Counted from the stretch's first letter, positions 32,162 through 41,796 are shown. The stretch is 64,000 nt of DNA from Paraeggerthella hominis (GCF_021044775.1 NZ_JAJNOQ010000008.1:76397-140396), one strand, 5' to 3'. Numbers and translations are program-made. Notes: generated by a model not told the origin, from the letters alone.

Positions 32162-32308
32162 CCGATGGGTTTGGCCGGGGCGGGCAACCCGTCCCGCGGC
32201 CTTGCTCCCGGCGCCGCTTCGCTGGAGCAAACGTGCGGCGGCGCTCGGCGCGGCATGAGTCGACGCGCTTGTGGCATAATCGTGTCGAAGCAAAAAGAAG
32301 GGATCCTC

Positions 32309-34096
32309 ATGTCGCGTCAAACCGCTGCGTCCACAACGCGTCGCACGTTGCATTATTTCTGGTTGGTCACTCGCAAACACTTCGGGCTGTTCACGGCCCT
32401 TATGGCGTCGACGTTTCTGTTCGTGGCGCTGCTTTCGTACGGCAACCCGTACGTGATGAGCCTGGTGGTGGACCGTGTGAGCGCGGGGTCGGTGTCGCCG
32501 GACGAGGTGTTCGCGGTGTTCGGGCCGTACATTCTGGCGCTCATCGGAATCAACGTAGCAGGTCAGGTTGCCAGCAAGGTGCAGGACTACACCATGTACC
32601 GTCTGCAAATCGCAGCCTCGTACGATTTGGCCACCATGTCGTTCGACGCGCTGTGCAACCAGTCCATGTCGTTTCATTCGAACCGTTTCGGCGGTACGCT
32701 GGTCAGCCAAACCACCAAGTTCATGAGCGCTTACCAACTGCTGCTGGAAACCATCACGTTTCCGTTTCTGCCGGTGATCTGCTCGGTGGTGTTCACGTGC
32801 GCCATCCTTGCTCCTCGCGTTCCGGTGTACGTGGCCATCCTCATGCTGCTGCTGGCGGTGTACGCGGGGGTTTCGTATTACATGTACAAGCGCATCCTGG
32901 CCCTGAACGAGAAGGCGGCGGGCGCGCAGAACCAGCTTTCGGGCGAGTTGTCGGATTCGGTGGCGAACATTCTTGCCGTGAAGACCTACGGTCGCGAGGA
33001 TTACGAGCGCGGCTTGTTCGACCAGGCGAACCGCGAGGTGGTGGCGCGCGATTCCAAGCGCATGTGGGCATCGCTTACGCGCGGCATCGTGACGGCGTGC
33101 ATCACCGTTGCCATCATGAGCGTGGTGGCGGTGTTCATCGCGGGCGGCAACGCGTGGTACGGCATCACGCCGGGCACGCTGGTGGTCATGTTCACCTACA
33201 CCTACACGGTGACGAACCAGTTCAACTTCATCAACAACGGGTTGCAGCGCTTCAACCGCGCGTTCGGCGACGCCAGCGGTATGACGATCATCCTCGACGA
33301 GCCGCGTCTGGTAGCCGACGCGCCCGACGCCGCTCCGCTTGAGGTGCGCGAAGGGTCCATCGATTTCGAGGGAATTGGATTCTGGTATACCGACGGAGAC
33401 GTGCGCACGACGGTGTTCGACGGGCTTGATTTTCACATACCCGCAGGCCAGAGGGTTGGCTTGGTGGGTGCGAGCGGTGCGGGCAAAACCACGCTCACGA
33501 AGCTGTTGCTGCGGCTTTCCGACATTCAGGAGGGCCGCATCCTGGTGGACGGCCAGGACGTCGCCGACGCCGCGCAGCAGTCGCTTCGCCGCCAGATCGC
33601 CTACGTGCCGCAGGAGGCGCTGCTGTTCCATCGCAGCATTGCGGAGAACATCGCGTACGGACGGCCCGACGCGTCCATGGACGAGATCCGCGAAGCGGCG
33701 CGCCGTGCGAACGCGCTCGAGTTCATCGAGCGCTTGCCGCAGGGTTTCGATACCGTTACGGGCGAGCGCGGCGTCAAGCTGTCGGGCGGCCAGCGCCAGC
33801 GCATCGCCATAGCGCGTGCGCTTCTGGCTGATTGCCCGGTGCTCGTGCTGGACGAGGCTACCAGCGCGCTCGATTCCGAAAGCGAGCACCTGGTGCAGGA
33901 CGCGCTGGCCACCCTCATGCACGGGCGTACGGCCATCGTGGTGGCGCATCGCTTGTCCACGGTGGCCAGCTTGGACCGCATCGTGGTGCTTGACGGAGGC
34001 CGCGTGGTCGAGGACGGCCCGCATGCGCAGTTGATCGAGGCGGGTGGAGCGTATGCGCGCCTGTGGGAGTGCCAGACGGGCGCGTATCTGGAGTAG
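32309..34096 (+). CDS. ABC exporter, fused membrane and ATPase domains
   Basis: A 595-residue half-transporter of the MsbA/LmrA type. The membrane domain (about 1-310) has six helices; the ATPase domain (about 345-595) has Walker A GASGAGKTT, Q-loop YVPQEALLFHRSIAENIAYG, signature LSGGQRQRIAIARAL, Walker B VLVLDEATSALD and the His switch VVAHRLST. It probably works as a homodimer. The ATG at 32309 follows AGAAGGGAT. There is no adjacent partner gene; the preceding helicase ends 147 bp upstream. Substrate unknown; lipid, peptide or drug export is typical of the family. Confidence 0.9.
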   Translation: MSRQTAASTTRRTLHYFWLVTRKHFGLFTALMASTFLFVALLSYGNPYVMSLVVDRVSAGSVSPDEVFAVFGPYILALIGINVAGQVASKVQDYTMYRLQIAASYDLATMSFDALCNQSMSFHSNRFGGTLVSQTTKFMSAYQLLLETITFPFLPVICSVVFTCAILAPRVPVYVAILMLLLAVYAGVSYYMYKRILALNEKAAGAQNQLSGELSDSVANILAVKTYGREDYERGLFDQANREVVARDSKRMWASLTRGIVTACITVAIMSVVAVFIAGGNAWYGITPGTLVVMFTYTYTVTNQFNFINNGLQRFNRAFGDASGMTIILDEPRLVADAPDAAPLEVREGSIDFEGIGFWYTDGDVRTTVFDGLDFHIPAGQRVGLVGASGAGKTTLTKLLLRLSDIQEGRILVDGQDVADAAQQSLRRQIAYVPQEALLFHRSIAENIAYGRPDASMDEIREAARRANALEFIERLPQGFDTVTGERGVKLSGGQRQRIAIARALLADCPVLVLDEATSALDSESEHLVQDALATLMHGRTAIVVAHRLSTVASLDRIVVLDGGRVVEDGPHAQLIEAGGAYARLWECQTGAYLE

Positions 34097-34179
34097 GCCG
34101 CGCGCGCCGCGGCGGGGCGGCGCCAGGAGTGCGAGCGCCTGGCGGCGGCGCGTGGGTGTCGCGCGGGCGATGGCGTGCG

Positions 34180-34300
34180 TCGCCGCTTCCGCGGAGCGCG
34201 CTCCCGCAAGGGCGAACGCCGCTGCCGCGTCCGTTTCCGCGGGGCCCGCTTCCGCGAGGGCAACGCCACTGCTGCGCGCGTTTCCGAGCGGCAAGATCCC
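34180..34300. repeat. GC-rich degenerate array beside family-1 copy 3
   Basis: Degenerate units around (C/T)TCCCGCAAGGGC and CTTCCGCGAGGGC precede the inverted-end element. The units are less regular than at copies 1 and 2. Confidence 0.5.
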
Positions 34301-34305
34301 CTCGC

Positions 34306-34446
34306 TGTCAAAACGGACGAGTTTTGCGGCGGTTTTTCGCCCTCAGAGGAGTCTCTTCTCGAACGCGTTTTGCATCACCCCAGTTCACAAGCTGCAAGCA
34401 TCCTTTATCCTTGTTTGAGGACCAGCAAAACTCGTCCGTTTTGACA
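34306..34446. repeat. MITE-like element family 1, copy 3 (inverted)
   Basis: A 141-bp copy with the same inverted ends, oriented opposite to copies 1 and 2. The ends extend inward with recognisable similarity (GCGGCGGTTTTTCGCC at one side, TTTGAGGACCAGC at the other), but the centre is different. It lies in the 516-bp gap 34097-34612, which contains no recognised gene. Confidence 0.8.
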
Positions 34447-34612
34447 GGACGGGCGAAACCAGCGGCTTTCAAGGGAAACGCGGCTCCGGAAATCGGAATC
34501 GCTCGGATTTGAGGCCGCCCGCGCGCATTCCGCGCTATCATGGTTTCATGCACGCGAACAAGCGCGCCGATGCGCGCGACGGGCGCAGGCCCGCAGGAAC
34601 GAAAGGCTAGCT

Positions 34613-35815
34613 ATGGCGAAAATTGCAATGACCACGCCGCTTGTGGAAATGGACGGCGACGAGATGACGCGCATCATCTGGCAGATGATCAAGGACGAAC
34701 TGCTCGCGCCGCACATCGACTTGAAGACCGAGTACTACGACCTGGGGCTGGAGCATCGCAACGCCACCGACGACCACGTGACCGTCGACTCCGCCGAGGC
34801 GACCCGCCGCCTGGGCGTTGCCGTGAAGTGCGCCACCATCACGCCGAACGCCGCGCGCATGGACGAGTACGACCTGAAGCAGATGTGGAAGAGCCCTAAC
34901 GGCACCATCCGCGCCATGCTCGACGGCACCGTGTTCCGCACGCCCATCACGGTGGCGGGCATCGAGCCGTGCGTGCGCAACTGGGTCAAGCCCATCACCA
35001 TCGCGCGTCATGCTTACGGCGACGTGTACAAGAACGCCGAGATTCGCGTACCCGGTCCCGGCAAGGTGGAGCTCGTCTACACCGCCGCCGACGGCACCGA
35101 GACGCGCGAGCTCGTGCACGAGTACGACGGTCCGGGCGTGGCGCAGGGAATGCACAACCTGGACGCTTCCATCGAGAGCTTCGCGCGCAGCTGCTTCGAG
35201 TACGCGCTCGACATCAAGCAGGATATCTGGTTCGCCACGAAGGACACCATCTCGAAGAAGTACGACCATCGCTTCAAGGACGTGTTCCAGGAAGTCTACG
35301 ACGCCGAGTACGCCGCGCGCTTCGAGGAAGCCGGCATCGAGTACTTCTACACGCTGATCGACGACGCGGTGGCGCGCGTGATGAAGGCCGACGGCGGGTT
35401 TATCTGGGCCTGCAAGAACTATGACGGCGATGTGATGAGCGACATGGTGTCAAGCGCGTTCGGCTCGCTTGCCATGATGACGTCGGTGCTGGTCAGCTCC
35501 CAGGGCTACTACGAGTACGAAGCCGCGCACGGCACCGTGCAACGCCACTACTACAAGCACCTTAAGGGCGAGGAAACGTCCACGAACTCGGTGGCCACCA
35601 TCTTCGCGTGGTCGGGCGCGCTGCGCAAGCGCGGCGAGCTTGACGGCTTGGACGACCTGGTGGACTTCGCGAATCGCTTGGAAAAGGCCACGCTCGACAC
35701 CATCGAAGCCGGCGAGATGACGGGCGACCTGGCGCTCATCACTACGCTGCCGAACCCGGTGAAGCTCAGCACGCGCGACTTCATCTTGGCGGTTGCCAAG
35801 CGCCTGGCGGCGTAG
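34613..35815 (+). CDS. icd: NADP-dependent isocitrate dehydrogenase
   Basis: A 400-residue enzyme of the homodimeric, eukaryote-like subfamily that converts isocitrate to 2-oxoglutarate with NADP. Markers: VEMDGDEMTRIIW at the N-terminus, the substrate-loop SPNGTIR, WKKPI-equivalent WVKPITIARHAYGD, and the signature NYDGDVMSDMVSSAFGSL with the metal-binding Asp residues. Length is normal. It is probably monocistronic: a terminator follows at once and a family-1 repeat lies about 170 bp upstream. It supplies 2-oxoglutarate and NADPH to central metabolism. Confidence 0.95.
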   Translation: MAKIAMTTPLVEMDGDEMTRIIWQMIKDELLAPHIDLKTEYYDLGLEHRNATDDHVTVDSAEATRRLGVAVKCATITPNAARMDEYDLKQMWKSPNGTIRAMLDGTVFRTPITVAGIEPCVRNWVKPITIARHAYGDVYKNAEIRVPGPGKVELVYTAADGTETRELVHEYDGPGVAQGMHNLDASIESFARSCFEYALDIKQDIWFATKDTISKKYDHRFKDVFQEVYDAEYAARFEEAGIEYFYTLIDDAVARVMKADGGFIWACKNYDGDVMSDMVSSAFGSLAMMTSVLVSSQGYYEYEAAHGTVQRHYYKHLKGEETSTNSVATIFAWSGALRKRGELDGLDDLVDFANRLEKATLDTIEAGEMTGDLALITTLPNPVKLSTRDFILAVAKRLAA

Positions 35816-35844
35816 AGTCGGCTTCTGCGCCCAACGCAGCGTTC

Positions 35845-35883
35845 ACGGCCTCGGATCGCATTGCGCTCCGAGGCCGTTTTTTT
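35845..35883 (+). terminator. icd terminator
   Basis: ACGGCCTCGGA pairs with TCCGAGGCCGT around an 11-nt loop and is followed by TTTTTTT. Confidence 0.9.
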
Positions 35884-35903
35884 GGCCAGGTACCGTGATC
35901 CAA

Positions 35904-35948
35904 CCATGCCCGATTGACGTTTGGGATTCAAACGTCAATCGGGCATGG
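35904..35948. promoter_or_regulatory. 19-bp perfect inverted repeat upstream of YhgE pair
   Basis: CCATGCCCGATTGACGTTT (35904-35922), a 7-nt loop and its exact complement (35930-35948). There is no T run, so it is more likely an operator or mRNA structure than a terminator. It ends 71 bp before the first YhgE start. Confidence 0.6.
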
Positions 35949-36019
35949 CGCCTTCATGCAAGAGGAGTATCATAGGCCGGATGCGTTCGGCGAGCTTCAT
36001 GAAGGAGGGTTGCGGCAAG

Positions 36020-38611
36020 ATGGGAAACGTTTTTCGCGTGTTCAAGCGTGACCTTTTGCGCCTGTTGAAGGTGCCGCCCGCCTTGGTGGTGGTCGTCGCC
36101 TTACTGGTTCTGCCATCGGTCTACACCTGGTACAACGTGGTGGGCTTTTGGAACCCGTACGACAATACGGGGAATCTGCGCGTGTGCGTGGTGAACGAGG
36201 ATGTCGGCGGCTCAAGCGATTTGACCGGCGAGCTTCACGTTGGCGACATGATCGTTGAGGAACTGCATGAAAACAAGCAGCTGGACTGGGTTTTCACCGA
36301 TCACGATACCGCTTTGTCCGAACTTCAATCGGGCAAGAGCTACGCGGCCTTCGTCATACCGAAGGACTTCACCGAGCACTTGCTCTCTTTGACGACCGGC
36401 GATTTCACGCAGCCGGAAATCCAATACTACGTCAACGAAAAGCTTGGGCCGGTTTCGCCTAAGATCACCGATACGGGCGCCACGACGCTTGATGAAACCA
36501 TCAACTCCACGTTCGTCTCGACCGTAAGCGACGTTGCTGCCGAAGCCATAGACCAGGCGGTGTCCGACGCGCGCGGATCGATCGACGCATCGCGGTCTCG
36601 CGCGGTTTCCGAGATATCCGAAACGGCGCAGCTGGTAAGCGACGCCCGCGCATCGCTCGGCGCTATTTCGGCGGCCACCGACGAGGCTCAGAATAAGGTT
36701 GGGAATTCGCGCGGCACGCTCGATCGTGCGCGCACCGAGATTGCAAGCGCCAGCAGCGCGCTGCAAAACGTGTCGAACCTTGCCGGGCAGATGCAAAGCG
36801 GGCTGGCAAGCGTATCGACCACCGCAGCGCCCGCCGTGAGCCAAAGCCTGCTTGCCGTTTCCCAGGCGTCTTCCAAGGCGAACGGCGCGATAGGGGATTT
36901 GACGACGGCTGCGGGGGAGGCTCAGGCGGGCATAGGCTCCTCGTTGTCCCAGGGACAGGCGATCGTCCAAGAGAGCAAGGCGCTGGCCGCCTACCTGCGC
37001 ACGATGGCGGACGGGCTTCCCGCCGGCGACCCCGGCAAGGAGCCTCTTGCGGCCATGGCGGACGAGCTGGATCGCCGCGCGGCTGATGCGCAGCAAACCT
37101 TGGACGGCCTTGCGAGCCTCAACGGGGAAGCGGGCAAGCTGTCCCAGTCGGTGTCGCAGGCGGGCGATTCGCTCAATGCTGCGGTGCAGCTTGCCGTCAA
37201 CGATGCGAACACGTATTCGAACGGGCTGTTCGGAACCACGATTCCCCTGGTCAACCAGAGCTTGTCGCAGGTGAGCGCAACCTCGGCCACGCTGGGCGCG
37301 GCCGTTGCCAGCCAGCGGCTGCTGATCGACCAGACGTCGCTTGTCCTGGACCAGCTTTCCTCGACGCTTGCCACGGCGAAAGAAGCGCTCGGCCAAACCG
37401 ACGCCATTCTGGCAAGCTTGAGCGAAAGCCTTGATACGGTGAGGACCGATGTGCTGTCGTTGGGCGAGTCGGGAGTTTTGACGAAGCTGTTCGGAGAAGA
37501 CGGGCTGGACGCCACGAAGATCGCTGAATTCATGGGATCTCCCACCAAGCTTGTCACCGAGCAGCTTTATCCGCTTAACGCCTACGGGTCGGCCATGGCT
37601 CCGCTGTTCATGAACCTGACGTTTTGGATCGGCGCTTTCATGCTGCTGGTCATCATGAAGCAAGAGGTGGATGGGGAGGGCATACGGAACCTGACCGTCA
37701 CGCAGCGCTATCTAGGCAGGTTCTTGCTGCTGGCCGTCATGGCGGTTCTGCAGGCGGTCATCTGCTGCGCCGGCGTTTTGGTCATAGGGGTCCAGGCCGT
37801 GAACGCCCCGGCGCTGTTCTTTGCGGCAGCGGTGGCGTCGCTTTCCTACCTGAGCATCATCTACGCGCTTTCGGTTACGTTGCAGCACATTGGCAAGGGC
37901 ATCTGCGTGGTGCTGGTGTTCGCGCAGATTCCGGGCGCGACGGGCTTGTACCCCATCGAGATGACCTCGGGCTTTTTCCAGGCGGTGTACCCCTTCTTCC
38001 CGTTCACCTACGGCATCGGCGCCATGCGCGAGGCCATCTGCGGGTTCTACGGTTCCCATTACACCGACGCCGTGGGCATGCTCGTGTTGTTTTTCGTGCT
38101 GTTCATGGCTTTGGGGATCATCGTTCGGCCCCTCATGGCGAACGTGAACCGCATGGTTGCGGGGCAGGTGAGCCAAAGCGGCCTGTTCAACGGCGAGGAC
38201 GTGGAGGTTCCCGAGCGCCCGTACCGGTTCGCGCAGCTGTTCCGCGCGCTTGCGGACAAGGACGAGTACCGCGAAGAGCTGCAGCTTCGCTACGAGCGCT
38301 TTGCCCGCTGGTATCCTCGGCTTATCCGCGGATCCGTGGCGCTGGGCCTGGCGGTGCCCGTGGCGTTGACCGTGATATTCGCGCTCACGCCCACCGAGAA
38401 GGTGTGGTTGCTGACCGCGTGGCTGATATGGATGGTTACCGTGTTCGTGTTCTTGGTGGTGCTGGAGAGCCTGCGCGACAGCTTCGAACGGCAGCTGAAG
38501 CTTGACGGCATGTCCGAAGAAGGCTTGCTGGAACTGGGCGCGTCGCGCAACAGCATGGCGCGAACCTCGGATGCCCTTCGCGGCTTGAAGGGAGGCGGCG
38601 GTCATGAGTAA
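36020..38611 (+). CDS. YhgE/Pip-family membrane protein, first of a pair
   Basis: An 863-residue protein. A short cytoplasmic N-terminus and TM1 (about 15-40, VVVVVALLVLPSVYTWYNV) precede the family signature YNVVGFWNPYDNTGNLRVCVVNEDVGG. Then comes an extracytoplasmic region of about 450 residues, rich in Ala, Ser and Gln and predicted helical/coiled coil, and about six C-terminal membrane helices in an ABC-2 permease-like domain, followed by an additional long charged segment (about 720-860) containing two more hydrophobic stretches. GAAGGAGGG precedes the ATG at 36020. It overlaps the next YhgE gene by 8 bp. Members include phage-receptor proteins and type VII-associated exporters; function here is unknown. 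Confidence 0.85.
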   Translation: MGNVFRVFKRDLLRLLKVPPALVVVVALLVLPSVYTWYNVVGFWNPYDNTGNLRVCVVNEDVGGSSDLTGELHVGDMIVEELHENKQLDWVFTDHDTALSELQSGKSYAAFVIPKDFTEHLLSLTTGDFTQPEIQYYVNEKLGPVSPKITDTGATTLDETINSTFVSTVSDVAAEAIDQAVSDARGSIDASRSRAVSEISETAQLVSDARASLGAISAATDEAQNKVGNSRGTLDRARTEIASASSALQNVSNLAGQMQSGLASVSTTAAPAVSQSLLAVSQASSKANGAIGDLTTAAGEAQAGIGSSLSQGQAIVQESKALAAYLRTMADGLPAGDPGKEPLAAMADELDRRAADAQQTLDGLASLNGEAGKLSQSVSQAGDSLNAAVQLAVNDANTYSNGLFGTTIPLVNQSLSQVSATSATLGAAVASQRLLIDQTSLVLDQLSSTLATAKEALGQTDAILASLSESLDTVRTDVLSLGESGVLTKLFGEDGLDATKIAEFMGSPTKLVTEQLYPLNAYGSAMAPLFMNLTFWIGAFMLLVIMKQEVDGEGIRNLTVTQRYLGRFLLLAVMAVLQAVICCAGVLVIGVQAVNAPALFFAAAVASLSYLSIIYALSVTLQHIGKGICVVLVFAQIPGATGLYPIEMTSGFFQAVYPFFPFTYGIGAMREAICGFYGSHYTDAVGMLVLFFVLFMALGIIVRPLMANVNRMVAGQVSQSGLFNGEDVEVPERPYRFAQLFRALADKDEYREELQLRYERFARWYPRLIRGSVALGLAVPVALTVIFALTPTEKVWLLTAWLIWMVTVFVFLVVLESLRDSFERQLKLDGMSEEGLLELGASRNSMARTSDALRGLKGGGGHE

Positions 38612-40790
38612 CCTGTGGCGCATCCTTCGCAGCGACTTCAAAAGCCTGTTCGCGAACGCGATGAGCATCATCATCGCCGTGGGCTTGGTGGTCATGCCTT
38701 CCATCTTCGCCTGGTACAACGTCATTGCGTGCTGGAACGTGTTCGACAACACCGGCAGCCTTACCGTGGCGGTGGCCAATGTCGACGAGGGGTACGAAAG
38801 CGATTTGGTTCCCTTGCACGTCAACGTGGGCGAGCAGGTGGTTTCCGCGCTGCGCGCCAACGACCAGATCGATTGGACCTTCACGTCCGAAGAGGACGCC
38901 GTGGACGGCGCGAAATCGGGACGCTACTACGCGGCGGTGGTCATTCCGAGCAGCTTCAGCAAGGATATGCTCACCTTTTATTCGCAGGACGTGCAACACG
39001 CGAAAATCGTGTACTACGCGAACGAGAAGAAGAGCGCGATTGCCCCGAAAATTACCGACAAGGGTGCCGATTCCGTGTCGTACCAGGTAAACGAAGTGTT
39101 CGCCGAAACGCTTTCGGAAGTTGCACTCAGCTTGGCGGAATCGCTCTCGCGCTATGCCGACGACGCCGACGTGAACGGTCGCATCGCCGATCTGTCCAAG
39201 CACGTGCGCGGCATGGGGGAGCAGGTGAAGCAGATGGGCTCGGTGCTCGATCTGTACGCTTCGCTCGCGCGTTCTTCGCAAACGCTTATCGGCGATTCGG
39301 TCAAGCTTATCGGGTCGGCCCGCTCCGAGTTGGACGGCATGGGCGCAACGGCTTCGCAGGGTGCGGCGGCTACGGGCGACATGGTCGAAGCCCTGAAGCA
39401 GTCGGTCGACGACCTGTCGCACGCGCTCGAGAGCACGGGGCAGGGCTTCGGCGCGGTTTCCGATTCGGTGGACGCCCTGTTCGACACGGCTTCTTCGGGA
39501 ACGCAGGAGTGCGTTGCGCAGATGCGCGCGCAGGCCGATACGGTGGACGGGCAGATCAGCCACTACGTTGCCCTGGTGGGCCAGTTGGAGCAGCTGCGGG
39601 GGCAGGTGCCCGAAGAGTATCAACCTGCCGTGGACGCGGTGATCGTGCGGCTGAACGCCGTTATCGAGCTTATGGAGGGCGTGCGCGACAACCTGCGCAG
39701 CGCGGCGACCAAGCTGGAAGCGGGCAACGCGAACACGCAGGCCGAGCGCGAGGAGATCAAGAAGCTGGCCGCGCAGGCACAGGAGAGCATGTCGGCGGTC
39801 AAAGGCGATTTCGATGCGAACGTGAAACCGGCCATGCAGCAGCTGGCAAGCAACGTGTCAACGCTTGCGGCCAACGTTGGAGCCGGCGTGGACAACTTGC
39901 GGGCTTCGAGTTCCGGGCTGGCCGATTCCGCGGGGTCGGCCAACGATCTGCTGGGGTCGGCGGCTTCGAAGATCGACGGCGCGGCGCAGAAGCTGCGCGG
40001 ATCGGCCGCCGAGCTGGCGTCTTTGGCCGACAGCATCGACCAAGCGCTTGCGAGCGGCGATATGGAAGCCCTGCGCCATGTGCTGGGCTCGGACACCCAG
40101 GTGCTTTCGAAGGCGCTTTCGGCACCGGTCGCCATCGATCGCATCGCCGTGTTCCCGGCGGACAACTTCGGATCGGCCATGGCTCCGCTGTACACGACGC
40201 TGGCCCTGTTCATCGGCTCGCTGCTTATCCTGGTTGCGGTGAAGCCGGGCGTCTCCGATAAGACGAGGGCGCTTTTGAGCGACCCGCGTCCCCGCGAGCT
40301 GTTCTTGGGGCATTTCGGCGTCATGGCGTTTCTGTCGCTGGCGCAGACCACGCTGATGGGGCTGGGCAACATGCTGTTCTTGCAGGTGCAGGTAGCCCAT
40401 CCGATGCTGTTCATGCTGTGCTTCTGGGTGGCGGGCCTGGTGTTCACGTTCTTGATCTACGCGCTGGTGGCGGCGTTCGCCAACTTGGGCAAGGCGGTCG
40501 CGGTGCTGCTTCTGATCATCCAGGTGACGGGATGCGGGGGCTCCTATCCGCTGCAGCTGCTGCCCTCGTTCATCCAGGACCTCAGCCCGTGGCTGCCGGC
40601 AACCCATGTGGTCAACGCCATGCGCGCGGCCATGTTCGGGACGTTCGGCAACGATTTCTGGATCGAGTTGGGCAAGCTGGCGCTGTTCCTGCTTCCCGCT
40701 GCGTTCATCGGCCTGGTGCTGCGCAAGCCGTTGGCGAAATTCATGACGTGGTACGTCGAGCAGGTGGAGTCCTCGAAGCTGGTGGGGTAG
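38604..40790 (+). CDS. YhgE/Pip-family membrane protein, second of the pair
   Basis: A 728-residue paralogue of the preceding protein with the same N-terminal signature (VVMPSIFAWYNVIACWNVFDNTG, VAVANVDEGYES), a helical extracytoplasmic domain (about 120-520) and a C-terminal ABC-2-like membrane domain (about 530-715). The extra C-terminal segment of its partner is absent. The 8-bp overlap implies coupled synthesis and probably a heteromeric complex. A hairpin (40794-40829) follows the stop codon. Confidence 0.85.
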   Translation: MSNLWRILRSDFKSLFANAMSIIIAVGLVVMPSIFAWYNVIACWNVFDNTGSLTVAVANVDEGYESDLVPLHVNVGEQVVSALRANDQIDWTFTSEEDAVDGAKSGRYYAAVVIPSSFSKDMLTFYSQDVQHAKIVYYANEKKSAIAPKITDKGADSVSYQVNEVFAETLSEVALSLAESLSRYADDADVNGRIADLSKHVRGMGEQVKQMGSVLDLYASLARSSQTLIGDSVKLIGSARSELDGMGATASQGAAATGDMVEALKQSVDDLSHALESTGQGFGAVSDSVDALFDTASSGTQECVAQMRAQADTVDGQISHYVALVGQLEQLRGQVPEEYQPAVDAVIVRLNAVIELMEGVRDNLRSAATKLEAGNANTQAEREEIKKLAAQAQESMSAVKGDFDANVKPAMQQLASNVSTLAANVGAGVDNLRASSSGLADSAGSANDLLGSAASKIDGAAQKLRGSAAELASLADSIDQALASGDMEALRHVLGSDTQVLSKALSAPVAIDRIAVFPADNFGSAMAPLYTTLALFIGSLLILVAVKPGVSDKTRALLSDPRPRELFLGHFGVMAFLSLAQTTLMGLGNMLFLQVQVAHPMLFMLCFWVAGLVFTFLIYALVAAFANLGKAVAVLLLIIQVTGCGGSYPLQLLPSFIQDLSPWLPATHVVNAMRAAMFGTFGNDFWIELGKLALFLLPAAFIGLVLRKPLAKFMTWYVEQVESSKLVG

Positions 40791-40793
40791 GGC

Positions 40794-40829
40794 AGGCGAC
40801 GCCCGCGCGTGCAGATGCGGGCGTCGCCT
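40794..40829. terminator. hairpin between YhgE pair and convergent arsR
   Basis: AGGCGACGCCCGC pairs exactly with GCGGGCGTCGCCT (40794-40806 with 40817-40829). There is no T run; it probably serves convergent transcription units. Confidence 0.6.
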
Positions 40830-40848
40830 ACGTGCGCGCGAGCGCGCA

Positions 40849-41130
40849 TCAGGAGCAGTAGGCGTCCTTCACTGTTTGAAACAGCGATCGAATGCGCTGG
40901 TCAGCCAAGCTGTACACGACGTAATGCCCGGAACGCTGGGCATGTACCACGCCCGCAAGGCGAAGCGCTGAAAGGTGCTGGGAAAGCGCGGGCCGACTGA
41001 TGTTGGGAACGCTTTCGGCCAGTTGGGCCACGGTTTGGTCGGCTTCGAGCAGCGCGCAGAGAATCAAGAGCCGATTCTCGTTGGCAAGCAGGCGAAACAG
41101 TTCCGCTACCTGGTGCGCTTTTTCTTCCAT
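40849..41130 (-). CDS. ArsR-family regulator with YgaV/BigR-like cysteine pair
   Basis: A 93-residue winged-helix protein. The recognition helix region reads ISRPALSQHLSALRLAGVV and the wing RSGHYVVYSL. The metal site ELCVCDL of ArsR/SmtB is absent. Instead there are two cysteines, Cys25 (LLILCALL) and Cys92 (DAYCS, two residues from the end), 67 residues apart. This is the layout of the persulfide- and redox-sensing regulators YgaV, BigR and SqrR. It is the last gene of a ferredoxin - membrane Fe-S protein - arsR operon and starts 9 bp after the preceding stop; AGGAGA precedes the ATG. Autoregulation through the palindrome at 42026 is likely. Confidence 0.8.
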   Translation of the reverse strand: MEEKAHQVAELFRLLANENRLLILCALLEADQTVAQLAESVPNISRPALSQHLSALRLAGVVHAQRSGHYVVYSLADQRIRSLFQTVKDAYCS

Positions 41131-41139
41131 GGCGGTCTC

Positions 41140-41796
41140 CTATGCGGGAGTCGAAGGGTTCGTAGACGTCGCGGGTCGCTCTTCCGTCGGCGGTTCCATG
41201 CCGTGCGCGCGGCCTTTGGAGATGAGCTGGGTCATGGTGCCCATGGGACAGAACGCGCACCACGAGCGCGGCCGGTACAGAGCCATGACTGCAAGCCCGA
41301 TCAGGTTCGACGTCAGCATGATGCTGTAGAACCCGAAGGCGAATTGCGCAACCCACGGCTCCACTTCCACCGGATAGGCCCAATCCCATGGCAGCGAGAA
41401 GGTCCACAGAAGCTGTACGGCCGTTCCCAGCTCGCTGCTTCCGGCGAACACCATCCAGGTGACGAACAGCATGTTCGCGAACATGGCCATGAAGAACACC
41501 AGGAAGCCCAGCCTGAACGCGCGCGACCGCAGGATGCGCGGGGTCGGCTTGTTGCGCGAGAGGCCGAACCGCTTGCCCAGGAGCGTCAGGAACTGTCCGC
41601 GGTCGCAGTAGCGGTTGCAGTAGGCTTTTCCGCCGCCTGCCAGGGAAACGATGAGCGGCACGAAGAAGAACACGAGGCCGATCCACGCGAACAGGATATT
41701 GAAGAAGCCCAGTGCCAGGTAGATGGGCGTGATCACGTACAGGCGGTCGTACCAGCGCGGTGCGCATGCCTTGCCGCACGCCTTCTTGCCGCTCAT
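41140..41796 (-). CDS. membrane Fe-S protein with two half-ferredoxin motifs (NapH/polyferredoxin-like)
   Basis: A 218-residue protein with four to five membrane helices. The cysteine motifs CNRYCDRGQF (about 59-68) and CAFCPMGTMTQL (about 181-192) resemble the CxxxCP-type motifs of NapH/NosR/YccM membrane electron carriers, but the classic two-cluster ferredoxin tail is missing; that function is supplied by the separate ferredoxin gene that overlaps by 4 bp (ATGA). Further cysteines stand at the N-terminus (ACGKACAP). It probably passes electrons between a quinol or soluble donor and the ferredoxin at the membrane. The start at 41796 is set by the overlap. Confidence 0.75.
   Translation of the reverse strand: MSGKKACGKACAPRWYDRLYVITPIYLALGFFNILFAWIGLVFFFVPLIVSLAGGGKAYCNRYCDRGQFLTLLGKRFGLSRNKPTPRILRSRAFRLGFLVFFMAMFANMLFVTWMVFAGSSELGTAVQLLWTFSLPWDWAYPVEVEPWVAQFAFGFYSIMLTSNLIGLAVMALYRPRSWCAFCPMGTMTQLISKGRAHGMEPPTEERPATSTNPSTPA

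Noticed and set aside
31643..34294. Long minus-strand open frame across the helicase end and ABC exporter
   Set aside because: Arg/His-rich composition typical of a shadow frame; both plus-strand genes have full catalytic motifs.
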